In this document: one piece after another, positions 1-7,045 of the stretch
How the letters are laid out: every line of letters starts with the position of its first letter
Numbering within the stretch: position 1 is the first letter of the stretch
Assembly (NCBI RefSeq): GCF_017792385.1
Contig: NZ_CP051230.1
Span: forward strand, 1,736,001-1,800,000
DNA from: Hyphomonas sp.
Lineage (GTDB): Bacteria > Pseudomonadota > Alphaproteobacteria > Caulobacterales > Hyphomonadaceae
DNA length: 64,000 bases
Direction: 5' to 3'
The notes under the pieces: model-generated
Told to the model about the DNA's origin: nothing
The model's database searches: none
The model's input: only the letters and a program-made list of their open reading frames with translations
Position numbers and translations under genes: made by a program

Positions 1-1269
1 CTCACCGTCCAGCCGGGAGCAGAGTTCCAGGAAGCCGCCGCGTCTTCATTCCGTATGCCGCAAGTCTCCAAGCTTGTTCTGTGGACCTTGGTGTTCGGCT
101 GGATGATCCGGGGTGTCTGCTGGGGAATTGGGCAGTATCGCCTCCAGCGCCTCAAGCAATGTGCGCGCCTTGTAACCCGGCCAGTGGGGCATTGGGCGGA
201 CGCTGTGGGCCTGCGCCGTGTGCCAGATGTCCGCGTCATCCCGCGCGGGGCACCCTTCCTGGCAGGAATCCTCCGTCCCGTGATCTATGTTCCGGCGGCA
301 CTCGTCTCGAAATCCCACACGCCCCAGATCATCGTGCACGAAATGGTGCATCTGAAACGCGGGGACCTGATAACCCGGCCGTTTGACCGGTTTGTGGCCG
401 ATGTTTTCTGGTTCTCTCCTTTCGCCTGGGCCATGCGCGAGCGGCTCGACTATTGGCGCGAAGCCATTGTGGACGAGGAGACAGCAGACCTGACCGGAGA
501 CCGGATCGCCTATGCCCGCGCGCTGACCCAGGTCGCCCGTCATGCCCGGCCGCCCATGATCCTGCCGGTGGCAGCATTCACGCTCAAGAAGGAAGGAACC
601 CTGAAAATGCGTCTGACCCAGCTCCTGACAGAAACGCCGCGCCGGCCCGGTCGGCTCGGGCTCGCCATGGCCGCCGCGCTCGCGCTGGCGACACCGCTCG
701 CACTGGCGCAAGGTTCCCTGATCCGCGGTGTCGCCGCGTTGCCGTCCGCGATGCCTGTCTACACGCATCCGGTTCTCGACAAGGCCAAACTGACCAGCGC
801 GTTCGGCATGCGCACGCACCCCCTCACGGGCGAGGAGAAATTTCATCGCGGCATTGATCTCGCCGAAGAGGAAGGCAAGCCGATCTACGCACCGGCCGCC
901 GCAACGGTAACCCGCGCGGAGATGGTCAAGGGCTATGGCAATCTGGTGGAGATTTCCGCCGGCCGCACCAGCCTGCGGTTCGGGCAGATTAAAGACATCA
1001 ATGTGGGGGTCGGCGATACGGTCTCGGCAGGCACGATCCTGGGCACACTCGGCAAGTCGGGACAGGCTACCGGGCCGCACCTGCACCTTGAAGTCTGGCG
1101 GGATGGCGTTGCAGTTGATCCGATGGCGGAAGAAGGTCTGGAGCTGGCGAAGAGTCTCTTCATCGCTGCAGGTTCCGGCGCAAAAATCCCCCCTCCGCCG
1201 GCTGCGCCCGAGGTTCCCGAGGCTCAATCTGCGCCGCAGCCAGCTGCTGCGCCGCAGGCGTCAAACTGA
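1..1269 (+). CDS. M56 (BlaR1-type) membrane peptidase fused to M23 (LytM) endopeptidase domain, 5'-truncated by the window edge
   Basis: The frame is open from base 1 and the first in-frame ATG is at 55, so the true start is probably upstream of the window. The N-terminal part looks like an M56 peptidase of the BlaR1/MecR1 type: zinc motif HEMVH at residues 95-99 counted from the ATG, with a downstream acidic segment (IVDEETADLTGD) that could supply the third ligand. A hydrophobic segment near residue 205-216 precedes an M23 metallopeptidase domain with HRGID near base 844 and HLHLEV near base 1080, the family's HxxxD and HxH signatures. M23 domains cleave peptidoglycan cross-links, so a membrane protease carrying a periplasmic murein hydrolase is inferred. 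The C-terminus is a Pro/Ala-rich linker. No partner repressor is visible because the upstream DNA is missing. Family calls are strong; physiological role is inference. Confidence 0.88.
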   Translation, partial: LTVQPGAEFQEAAASSFRMPQVSKLVLWTLVFGWMIRGVCWGIGQYRLQRLKQCARLVTRPVGHWADAVGLRRVPDVRVIPRGAPFLAGILRPVIYVPAALVSKSHTPQIIVHEMVHLKRGDLITRPFDRFVADVFWFSPFAWAMRERLDYWREAIVDEETADLTGDRIAYARALTQVARHARPPMILPVAAFTLKKEGTLKMRLTQLLTETPRRPGRLGLAMAAALALATPLALAQGSLIRGVAALPSAMPVYTHPVLDKAKLTSAFGMRTHPLTGEEKFHRGIDLAEEEGKPIYAPAAATVTRAEMVKGYGNLVEISAGRTSLRFGQIKDINVGVGDTVSAGTILGTLGKSGQATGPHLHLEVWRDGVAVDPMAEEGLELAKSLFIAAGSGAKIPPPPAAPEVPEAQSAPQPAAAPQASN

Positions 1270-1361
1270 ACGGGGCAAGATTCGAGCCCGTGACGAATGA
1301 TGCAGGTCAACCTGTGGAAGTGAAAGGCGTGACCTATCCGCTCGATTTCTGCATCGGCTGA
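1257..1361 (+). pseudogene. Out-of-frame remnant resembling the end of a TonB C-terminal domain
   Basis: Straight after the M56-M23 stop codon, a different forward frame reads a coding-like peptide to a TGA at 1359-1361. It contains RFEPVTNDAGQPVEV followed by TYPLDF. This resembles the last strand-turn-strand of TonB C-terminal domains (F-x-P-A...G-x-P-V...V...F). Only about 33 residues are present, too few for a whole domain. M56 proteases carrying a TonB C-terminal domain are known, so this may be a leftover lost through a frameshift or deletion in the Pro-rich linker. A sequencing error in the linker is the main alternative. Confidence 0.45.
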
Positions 1362-1381
1362 GTTCCACGGCGATTATCAGG

Positions 1382-1412
1382 AAAAGCCCGCATCCATCCG
1401 GTGCGGGCTTTT
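1382..1412. terminator. Bidirectional rho-independent terminator between the M56/M23 gene and prs
   Basis: Perfect inverted repeat AAAAGCCCGCA / TGCGGGCTTTT with a 9-nt loop. T-runs on both strands suit the two converging genes. Confidence 0.85.
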
Positions 1413-1436
1413 GTTCGGCCTGAACGTTGCGGCGTC

Positions 1437-2372
1437 CTAGCGGTCGAACAGTTTCGAGACGCTCTCTTCATTCGCGATACGGCGAATGGCTTCCCCGATC
1501 AGGGGCGAAATGGGCAGAATGCGGATGGATTTGGACTTGATCGCATCTTCCGATGGCTGGATCGTGTCGGTCATCACCAATTCGTCCAGGACGGATTTCT
1601 CGATGCGCTGGACGGCATTGTTCGACAGCACGCCATGCGTGACATAGGCGGAGACGGATTTGGCGCCATGCTCCTTGAGGGCGGCGGCGGCATTGGCCAG
1701 CGTTCCGCCGGAATCACACATATCATCCAGCATGATACAGCTCTTGCCGGACACATCGCCGATGATGTTCATGACTTCGGATTTCCCGGCTTCCGGGCGG
1801 CGCTTGTCGACGATGGCGAGGTCGGCTTCCAGGCGTTTGGCAAGAGACCGCGCCCGCACCACGCCGCCAACGTCCGGGGACACAACGATCAGGCCCTTTT
1901 TGCCATAGCGTTCCTTGATATCGTCCACCATGACCGGGCTGCCGAAGAGGTTGTCGGTCGGGATGTCGAAAAAGCCTTGGATCTGGCCGGCATGGAGGTC
2001 GACGGTCAGGACCCGGTCCGCCCCGGCGCTGCAGATCAGGTTCGCCACCAGCTTGGCAGAGATCGGTGTGCGCCCGTCGGTCTTCCGGTCCTGGCGGGCA
2101 TAGCCGAAATAGGGAATGACGGCCGTGATGCGACGGGCCGAGGCGCGCTTCAGCGCATCCATGCAGATCAAGAGTTGCATGAGATTGTCATTGGCGGGGT
2201 AGGAGGTGGACTGGATCACGAAGACGTCTTCGCCGCGGACATTCTCGTCGATGCGAACAAATATTTCCTGATCCGAGAAGGTCTTGACCTCAGAGCGCGT
2301 CAGGCGCGTGTCGAGATAATCGGCGATGGCTTCTGCCAATGGCCGGTTCGCATTGCAGGAAAGCAGTTTCAT
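1437..2372 (-). CDS. prs: Ribose-phosphate pyrophosphokinase (PRPP synthetase)
   Basis: Makes phosphoribosyl pyrophosphate from ribose 5-phosphate and ATP in the cytosol, feeding purine, pyrimidine, histidine, tryptophan and NAD synthesis. The 311-residue product has the class I family's usual length. It begins MKLLSCNANRPLAEAIA and contains the PYFGYARQDRK ATP-binding segment, the TVDLHAGQ region and the PRPP-binding loop MLDDMCDSGGT. The frame stays open upstream, but the conserved N-terminus places the start at 2372. Transcribed alone, converging on the M56/M23 gene with a terminator between them. The 89 bases upstream, before pgeF, probably hold its promoter. Confidence 0.97.
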   Translation of the reverse strand: MKLLSCNANRPLAEAIADYLDTRLTRSEVKTFSDQEIFVRIDENVRGEDVFVIQSTSYPANDNLMQLLICMDALKRASARRITAVIPYFGYARQDRKTDGRTPISAKLVANLICSAGADRVLTVDLHAGQIQGFFDIPTDNLFGSPVMVDDIKERYGKKGLIVVSPDVGGVVRARSLAKRLEADLAIVDKRRPEAGKSEVMNIIGDVSGKSCIMLDDMCDSGGTLANAAAALKEHGAKSVSAYVTHGVLSNNAVQRIEKSVLDELVMTDTIQPSEDAIKSKSIRILPISPLIGEAIRRIANEESVSKLFDR

Positions 2373-2461
2373 GATGGCGCGCCCGTGATGCCCGATTTGG
2401 TGTCGCTTTTGTAACATAGGGCCGTGAGTCGCAACCGGACTCTGCCGAGTTTTGCAGAAAA

Positions 2462-3232
2462 TTACAGACTCAGCATGATGACTGAGGCATTTCGGCCATA
2501 GTCCGGCTCGCCGCGATGGTTGCGCCGGCGGTTGGAGAAATACGTCTCTTCCAGCGCGCACGTGTCCAGCCCGGTATCGTGAATGGAATGCACGCCCAGT
2601 CGGTCGAGGCGCTGGCGGCAATAGCCCGGCAGGTCGAACTGATACCGGTCGTCCCGGCCGGGAATGAACAGCGCCGCGCTGTCCGGCGACTCGGCCAGAA
2701 AGGTCTCGCGGAAATCCGGGCCGACTTCATAACTGGCCTGCTGGATGGTCGGCCCGATGGCCACCCGGATGCGGTCGGTCTGTGCGCCCAGTTCCTGCAT
2801 GGCAGCCACGGTCGTGTCCATCACACCTCCCAGTGCGCCCTTCCATCCCGCGTGCGCCGCGCCGATCACGCCGGCCTCCGGATCCGCGAACAGGATCGGC
2901 GTGCAGTCCGCCGTCAGGATGCAGAGCGCCAGGCCCGGCTCGGTCGTTACCATGGCATCGGCTTCCGGCCGCACGATCCAGGGCATGGTGACATGCACCA
3001 CATCGGCCGAGTGGATCTGATAACAGGAGAGCAGGGCACGTGCCGACAGCGCAGCGCGCACCCGTTCGCGGTTGGCGGCAACCGCGTCCGGTGCATCGCC
3101 CGAGCCTTCCCCGACATTGAGGCTGGCATAGAGGCCGCCCGACACACCGCCCCGACGTCCGAAAAAGCCGTGCCGCACATCCGGCAGGCCGGTCAGCGTG
3201 TCGGATGTGACGAAAGGGGGCAGGTCGCTCAT
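2462..3232 (-). CDS. pgeF: PgeF/YfiH family polyphenol oxidase-like protein (purine nucleoside phosphorylase activity in the family)
   Basis: 256-residue member of the YfiH/CNF1-like family (multicopper polyphenol oxidase, laccase domain). Visible metal-site segments are SCYQIHSADV, LTADCTPIL and GAAHAGWKGA, supplying the His/Cys/His zinc ligands. Family members have been reported to phosphorolyse purine nucleosides. In E. coli the protein corrects misincorporated L-serine in peptidoglycan precursors, hence the name pgeF. The ATG at 3232 (MSDLPPF) is chosen over an upstream in-frame ATG at 3268 because it gives the standard family length. It is followed by prs on the same strand. Family call is firm; the in vivo substrate is inferred. 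Confidence 0.93.
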   Translation of the reverse strand: MSDLPPFVTSDTLTGLPDVRHGFFGRRGGVSGGLYASLNVGEGSGDAPDAVAANRERVRAALSARALLSCYQIHSADVVHVTMPWIVRPEADAMVTTEPGLALCILTADCTPILFADPEAGVIGAAHAGWKGALGGVMDTTVAAMQELGAQTDRIRVAIGPTIQQASYEVGPDFRETFLAESPDSAALFIPGRDDRYQFDLPGYCRQRLDRLGVHSIHDTGLDTCALEETYFSNRRRNHRGEPDYGRNASVIMLSL

Positions 3233-3286
3233 GCCCCTAGCCGTGGGTCGCTGCGGCGCCCCTGTCAAGCGCGCCGCAGATCATGG

Positions 3287-4573
3287 CTACATGTGATAGG
3301 CCGACTCGCCATGCGTTGCGGAGTCCAGCCCCGTTTCCTCATCCTCGGCAGAAACGCGCAGCGGGATAAACAGTTTGATCCCGAACAGCAGGACCGCCGT
3401 CACGAGCGCCGAGAAGATGGCGACAGTCACGACGCCCAGCAGCTGAACGCCAAACTGTTCCCCGATCGGCAGGCCGATCCCCGGGGCGAGGGGGCCCGCA
3501 GATGCCAGGAAGGGGATCATCAGGCTGCCCAGCATGCCGCCGACGCCATGCACCGCGAACACGTCGAGGCTGTCATCAATCTTCAGGCGCTGGCGGATCA
3601 GGCCGACTGCGGCGTAACAGATGATCGCCGCCAGCACGCCGATGAGAATCGCGCCTATCGGCCCGACCGATCCGGCCGCTGGCGTGATCGTGGCCAGGCC
3701 AGCCACCATGCCGGTGGCAATGCCGACCAGTGTCGGTTTGCGGAAACTGATCCACTCGATCAGCATCCAGACCAGCGAGGCCGTGGCTGCCGAGACATGC
3801 GTCACCAGCATGGCCCGCGCTGCATCGCTGTTTGCGCCGAGGGCGGATCCGGCATTGAACCCGAACCAGCCGACCCACAGCATGGCGGCGCCCAGCATCA
3901 CGAAGCCGGGGCTGTGAGGAGGGCGCATGTCCTTGGGAAAATGGCTGCGCCGGCCCAGCATCAGCGCGAACACGAGGGCCGAGATGCCCGCTGTTGTGTG
4001 CACGACAATGCCGCCGGCAAAATCCACCACGCCGCGTTCGGCCAGCCAGCCACCGCCCCAGACCCAATGAGCGACGGGCGCATAGCAGGCCACCAGCCAG
4101 AGCGCACAAAAGATCAGCACGGCAGCGAAATTCACCCGTTCAACGAACGCCCCGACGATCAGCGCCGGCGTGATGATCGCGAACGTCATCTGGAACATGA
4201 AGAACAGGGGCTCGGGAATGGTCTGCCCGTCCAGTGGCGCGCCGGTCATGCCGGCGGCCATGCTTTTTGCGAACCCGCCAAAAAGGCCGCCACTCTCCGG
4301 GCCGAAGGCGATGGAATATCCGCAGACCAGCCAGACCAGGCTCATCAGGCAGGCGATGGCGAAACAATGCATCAGCACCGACAGAAGATTCTTCGCCTGC
4401 ACCAGTCCACCATAGAACAGGGCAAGCCCCGGCAGCGTCATGAACAGGACCAGCGCCGTGGCGGTCAGGATCCAGGCCGTGTCTCCGGTGTCGGCATGTG
4501 CAGGCAGGGCCAGTGCCCCGATTGCGGCCACAAGCAGGCCTGCGCGTGTTGCGCATTGTATAGGTTTCAGCAT
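3287..4573 (-). CDS. amt: Ammonium transporter, Amt/MEP family
   Basis: 428-residue integral membrane protein with an N-terminal signal-like segment ending near ALPAHA, then about eleven hydrophobic segments, as expected of trimeric Amt ammonium channels. Signature pieces are FYGGLVQAKN, FVERVNFAA, GGIVVHTTAG and DDSLDVFAVHGVGGMLG, which carries one of the conserved pore histidines. Start ATG at 4573 has GGGGAG at a suitable distance; a longer form starting at 4624 would add a non-family extension. Amt genes often sit beside glnK, but no PII gene is adjacent here, so regulation must come from elsewhere in the genome. Next gene upstream is the cyclophilin lipoprotein on the same strand. Confidence 0.96.
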   Translation of the reverse strand: MLKPIQCATRAGLLVAAIGALALPAHADTGDTAWILTATALVLFMTLPGLALFYGGLVQAKNLLSVLMHCFAIACLMSLVWLVCGYSIAFGPESGGLFGGFAKSMAAGMTGAPLDGQTIPEPLFFMFQMTFAIITPALIVGAFVERVNFAAVLIFCALWLVACYAPVAHWVWGGGWLAERGVVDFAGGIVVHTTAGISALVFALMLGRRSHFPKDMRPPHSPGFVMLGAAMLWVGWFGFNAGSALGANSDAARAMLVTHVSAATASLVWMLIEWISFRKPTLVGIATGMVAGLATITPAAGSVGPIGAILIGVLAAIICYAAVGLIRQRLKIDDSLDVFAVHGVGGMLGSLMIPFLASAGPLAPGIGLPIGEQFGVQLLGVVTVAIFSALVTAVLLFGIKLFIPLRVSAEDEETGLDSATHGESAYHM

Positions 4574-4620
4574 TTCACTCCCCGTTATTTTCCCCTGTTT
4601 GGGGGATGTGCGGGGCATCG

Positions 4621-5562
4621 TCAATCGGCGTGCACGGGTCTCGCCGGGACAGGCAGCGTGCAGATGTCGAGCCGCTTTGGCGGGGTGACGACAAAGGCGT
4701 CATAGATGCCGTAATCGCGCTTGGAGGTCTTCAGCGCCTCCCATTCCGCGCCCGGCGTCGCCATCACTTCCCAGCGCGGGCGCAGGTCTTCGGGCATGTC
4801 GGCGGCGAGGCCGATGGAAAGGATCCGGTTGGCCGACAGTGCCTGCGCGCGGGCGGCAAAGGCCGCCTCTGCCGTCGCCGGATCGGTGAAGGCCGGGATC
4901 TCCGCTTCGCCGGCGGGCGCGACGCGTTCCAGCCGGTTGACATGTTCCATGCCCGAAATCACCCGGCCGAAGATCGTGTAGTTCCGGTCGAGATAGCGGC
5001 GCTGGCCGATGGGGACGAAGAACTCGGTCGCTCCGGAATCCGGTGGCGTGTCCCGCGCCATGCCCAGCGCGCCGGGGCAGTGCAACAGCCACTCCGTATT
5101 GCCATCCCGGCCCACGGCGAAGCCATCCCGGTGGCCAGCTTCGGGCGCAAACAGGTCGGCATTGCCCAGGGGGGCAAACCCGGCGGCCTCGACGGTGCGG
5201 TCGGCCTCCAGCGGTACTGTATCCCACGCATCGAGACGGTGTTCGAATTCCAACCCGGCCTGCGCGACATGGCCATCGATCACGCGATAGAAATACTCAC
5301 CATTGTAGAGATTGGCTCGGATGGCGTTCCGGAACTGCGCGACATGGGCGGGCGCCGCCTCGGGGGCGAGTTCGATGACGATTGCGCCCGTCACGGTCTG
5401 CAGGATGACCAGATTCTCGGCCGCCACCTCCCGCCAGGGCGCCTCCGGGGCAGGGGGGTGTGCCGGGACGGCGGCCGGTGCCGGGTCCGGAACAGGCGTC
5501 GTCTGGCATGCGGCCAGTGCCCCGACGCCGACCATCACTGCCATAAGGGATCTGCGCACCAT
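4621..5562 (-). CDS. Cyclophilin-type peptidyl-prolyl isomerase lipoprotein
   Basis: 313-residue predicted periplasmic lipoprotein. It has a signal sequence with lipobox GALAAC (Cys19), a Pro/Ala linker, then a cyclophilin-like domain with QTVTGAIVIELAPEAAPAHV, YNGEYFYRVIDG and a distal FFVPIGQ / YTIFGRVISGMEHVN block. Cyclophilins accelerate proline cis-trans isomerisation, so periplasmic or outer-membrane protein folding is inferred. Insertions between the core motifs make the domain longer than minimal bacterial PpiA, and some canonical active-site residues cannot be matched by eye, so catalytic competence is unproven. ATG at 5562 is well placed behind GGAAGGAG. It diverges from prmA across 45 bp. 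Confidence 0.9.
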   Translation of the reverse strand: MVRRSLMAVMVGVGALAACQTTPVPDPAPAAVPAHPPAPEAPWREVAAENLVILQTVTGAIVIELAPEAAPAHVAQFRNAIRANLYNGEYFYRVIDGHVAQAGLEFEHRLDAWDTVPLEADRTVEAAGFAPLGNADLFAPEAGHRDGFAVGRDGNTEWLLHCPGALGMARDTPPDSGATEFFVPIGQRRYLDRNYTIFGRVISGMEHVNRLERVAPAGEAEIPAFTDPATAEAAFAARAQALSANRILSIGLAADMPEDLRPRWEVMATPGAEWEALKTSKRDYGIYDAFVVTPPKRLDICTLPVPARPVHAD

Positions 5563-5607
5563 CTTTGTCTCCTTCCCAATCAAACGTCCGCCTGCTAATC
5601 GCCGCTT

Positions 5608-6465
5608 ATGTATCAGATAAGTGCAAAGGGCGCGCGGGCGCCAGTCGAAACGGCGTGGGATGCGCTGGCCTGGGCGGATCCCTCTCCGGCCGGAGCAGTC
5701 GATGCCAAGGAAGATGGCCGGGGAAGCTGGCGGCTCGATGCCTTTGCCGAAACCGAGGACGAGGCCCGAGCCTGCGTCGCAATCATCGAAGAGGCCGCGC
5801 CGGAACTGACCGCCCGCATCGAACAGGTCATCGAGCAGGATTGGGTCACCCTGTCCCTCGAAGGTTTGCCGCCGGTCGTGGCTGGTCCGTTCATCGTCGC
5901 CGGCAGCCACGCGCTGGCGCGCCAGTCGCCGGGCAAGATTTCCGTGCTGATCGAGGCAGGCCCGGCTTTCGGCACCGGCCATCACGGCACAACTCTGGGC
6001 TGCCTGAAGGCGCTGGACGCGGTGCGTCGACGGCGCAAGGTCGGCAAGGTGCTGGATCTGGGAACTGGCTCCGGCGTGCTGGCGATTGCCGCCCTCAAGG
6101 CAGGCGCGTCCTCGGCCATCGGAACCGACATAGACCTCGATAGCGTTCTTGTGGCCAATGAGAATGCCCGGAAAAATCAGGTCAACGGCTTCACCGCGCT
6201 GCATGTGACGGGCGCCAACACGCCCCGCATCCGCCAGGGCGGGCCATACGACACGGTATTCGCCAACATATTGATGCGCCCGCTGATCGGTCTGGCGCCG
6301 GATATCGCAGCGCTCACCGCGCCGGGCGGGACGATCATCCTGTCCGGATTGCTGCACCATCAGGCGCCGCCGGTGCGCAACGCGTTCGCCTCGCGCGGGC
6401 TGGATTTCCAGGGCCGCATCCGGGAGGATGGCTGGTCAACGCTGGTGTTCCGCAAGCCGGGCTGA
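5608..6465 (+). CDS. prmA: Ribosomal protein L11 methyltransferase
   Basis: 285-residue SAM-dependent methyltransferase. An N-terminal substrate-recognition half precedes a Rossmann fold with SAM motif LDLGTGSGVLAIAALKAG. The segment AGPAFGTGHHGTT and the later VFANILMRPL (an N-[IL]-[LM]-type motif) are hallmarks of PrmA, which methylates ribosomal protein L11. ATG at 5608 has no strong Shine-Dalgarno sequence, and its leader overlaps the divergent cyclophilin gene's promoter region. Followed after 57 bp by the DUF2256 gene. Confidence 0.96.
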   Translation: MYQISAKGARAPVETAWDALAWADPSPAGAVDAKEDGRGSWRLDAFAETEDEARACVAIIEEAAPELTARIEQVIEQDWVTLSLEGLPPVVAGPFIVAGSHALARQSPGKISVLIEAGPAFGTGHHGTTLGCLKALDAVRRRRKVGKVLDLGTGSGVLAIAALKAGASSAIGTDIDLDSVLVANENARKNQVNGFTALHVTGANTPRIRQGGPYDTVFANILMRPLIGLAPDIAALTAPGGTIILSGLLHHQAPPVRNAFASRGLDFQGRIREDGWSTLVFRKPG

Positions 6466-6498
6466 GGCGTTTGCCAATCGCGGCATCCGCACTAGGTG

Positions 6499-6517
6499 GA
6501 GCGCTGTGGAGGCGCTC
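6499..6517 (+). promoter_or_regulatory. Hairpin displaying a Shine-Dalgarno-like loop before the DUF2256 gene
   Basis: Perfect 6-bp stem GAGCGC / GCGCTC with loop TGTGGAG, ending 5 nt before the ATG at 6523. The GGAG in the loop is the only Shine-Dalgarno-like sequence available. The recN leader at 8903-8941 has the same TGTGGAG at the end of its loop. Confidence 0.4.
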
Positions 6518-6522
6518 GAGAC

Positions 6523-6690
6523 ATGTCCAGACCCGCCAGCAGACCGAAGCGTGTCAGCAAGGCTGACCTGCCGCAGAAACCTTGTGCCGTCTGCAATCGC
6601 CCATTTGCATGGCGGAAGAAATGGGCGCGGGTCTGGGACGATGTGAAATACTGTTCCGAACGGTGCCGCCGCGACGCCCGGAAGCGCTGA
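6523..6690 (+). CDS. DUF2256 family small zinc-ribbon-like protein
   Basis: 55-residue basic protein too short for many gene callers. It shows PCAVCNRPFAWRKKW, then WDDVKYCSERCRR, so four cysteines in two CxxC/CxxxC pairs that probably bind zinc. This layout is typical of DUF2256, a family often found near DNA-repair or photolyase genes and of unknown function. ATG at 6523 (MSRPASRPKR) lies just behind a small hairpin with GGAG in its loop. An in-frame ATG at 6496 would place that hairpin inside the coding region and is less likely. It abuts the convergent small gene at 6691. Confidence 0.88.
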   Translation: MSRPASRPKRVSKADLPQKPCAVCNRPFAWRKKWARVWDDVKYCSERCRRDARKR

Positions 6691-6873
6691 TCAGTAGGCT
6701 GCGCGGCGGGCCCAGCGAGCCGAACGGCGCGCAAGGATTTGCGGGCGCTGGCTGTCTGCTGATTTCAGCGACTGGGCAAAGGCAGGCTCGGCCACTTCAT
6801 TGACCATCAATGCACGGTCCTGGCCGGCCATGACCGACATGTTTGCGGAAGCGATTGTCGTATGACGTTTCAT
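6691..6873 (-). CDS. Small basic protein of unknown function
   Basis: 60-residue protein beginning MKRHTTIASANMSVMAG and ending in an Arg/Ala-rich tail (ARRSARWARRAAY). No family recognised and no membrane segment. The start at 6873 is supported by AAGGGA about 8 nt upstream. An upstream in-frame ATG at 6906 would lie inside the palindrome at 6893-6909 and is less likely. It stands between the convergent DUF2256 gene and the divergent pepP. Conservation is untested, so this could be a spurious reading frame, though the ribosome site and operator-like palindrome favour a gene. Confidence 0.5.
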   Translation of the reverse strand: MKRHTTIASANMSVMAGQDRALMVNEVAEPAFAQSLKSADSQRPQILARRSARWARRAAY

Positions 6874-6892
6874 GGGAAATCCCTTTTTCTGT

Positions 6893-6909
6893 ATTGTGCG
6901 GTGCACAAT
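6893..6909. promoter_or_regulatory. Palindromic operator candidate between the small basic gene and pepP
   Basis: Perfect inverted repeat ATTGTGC-GGT-GCACAAT (7-bp arms, 3-bp spacer), 20 bp upstream of the minus-strand start at 6873. It has the size and symmetry of a repressor site; the regulator is unknown. Confidence 0.45.
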
Positions 6910-7045
6910 TTCTTTTGCGTGGGGCCCATGTAGCGAAAAAGCCTAAACAAAAAAGCATGGAATTCGTGAAATATGCATGTATTTTTGCATAACTGTGATG
7001 CGGGTTTTGGTGGTCAAATGGGGGCTTTGCGCTTAAGTAGGGGGC

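Noticed and set aside
46..1227. 393-codon minus-strand frame opposite the M56-M23 gene
   Set aside because: Low-complexity Arg/His/Gly composition; the plus strand holds two zinc-peptidase motifs.
2516..4705. Long open frame on the plus strand across pgeF and amt
   Set aside because: Antisense shadow of two clear genes; composition His/Gln/Arg-rich without domains, as expected from GC-rich codon third positions read backwards.
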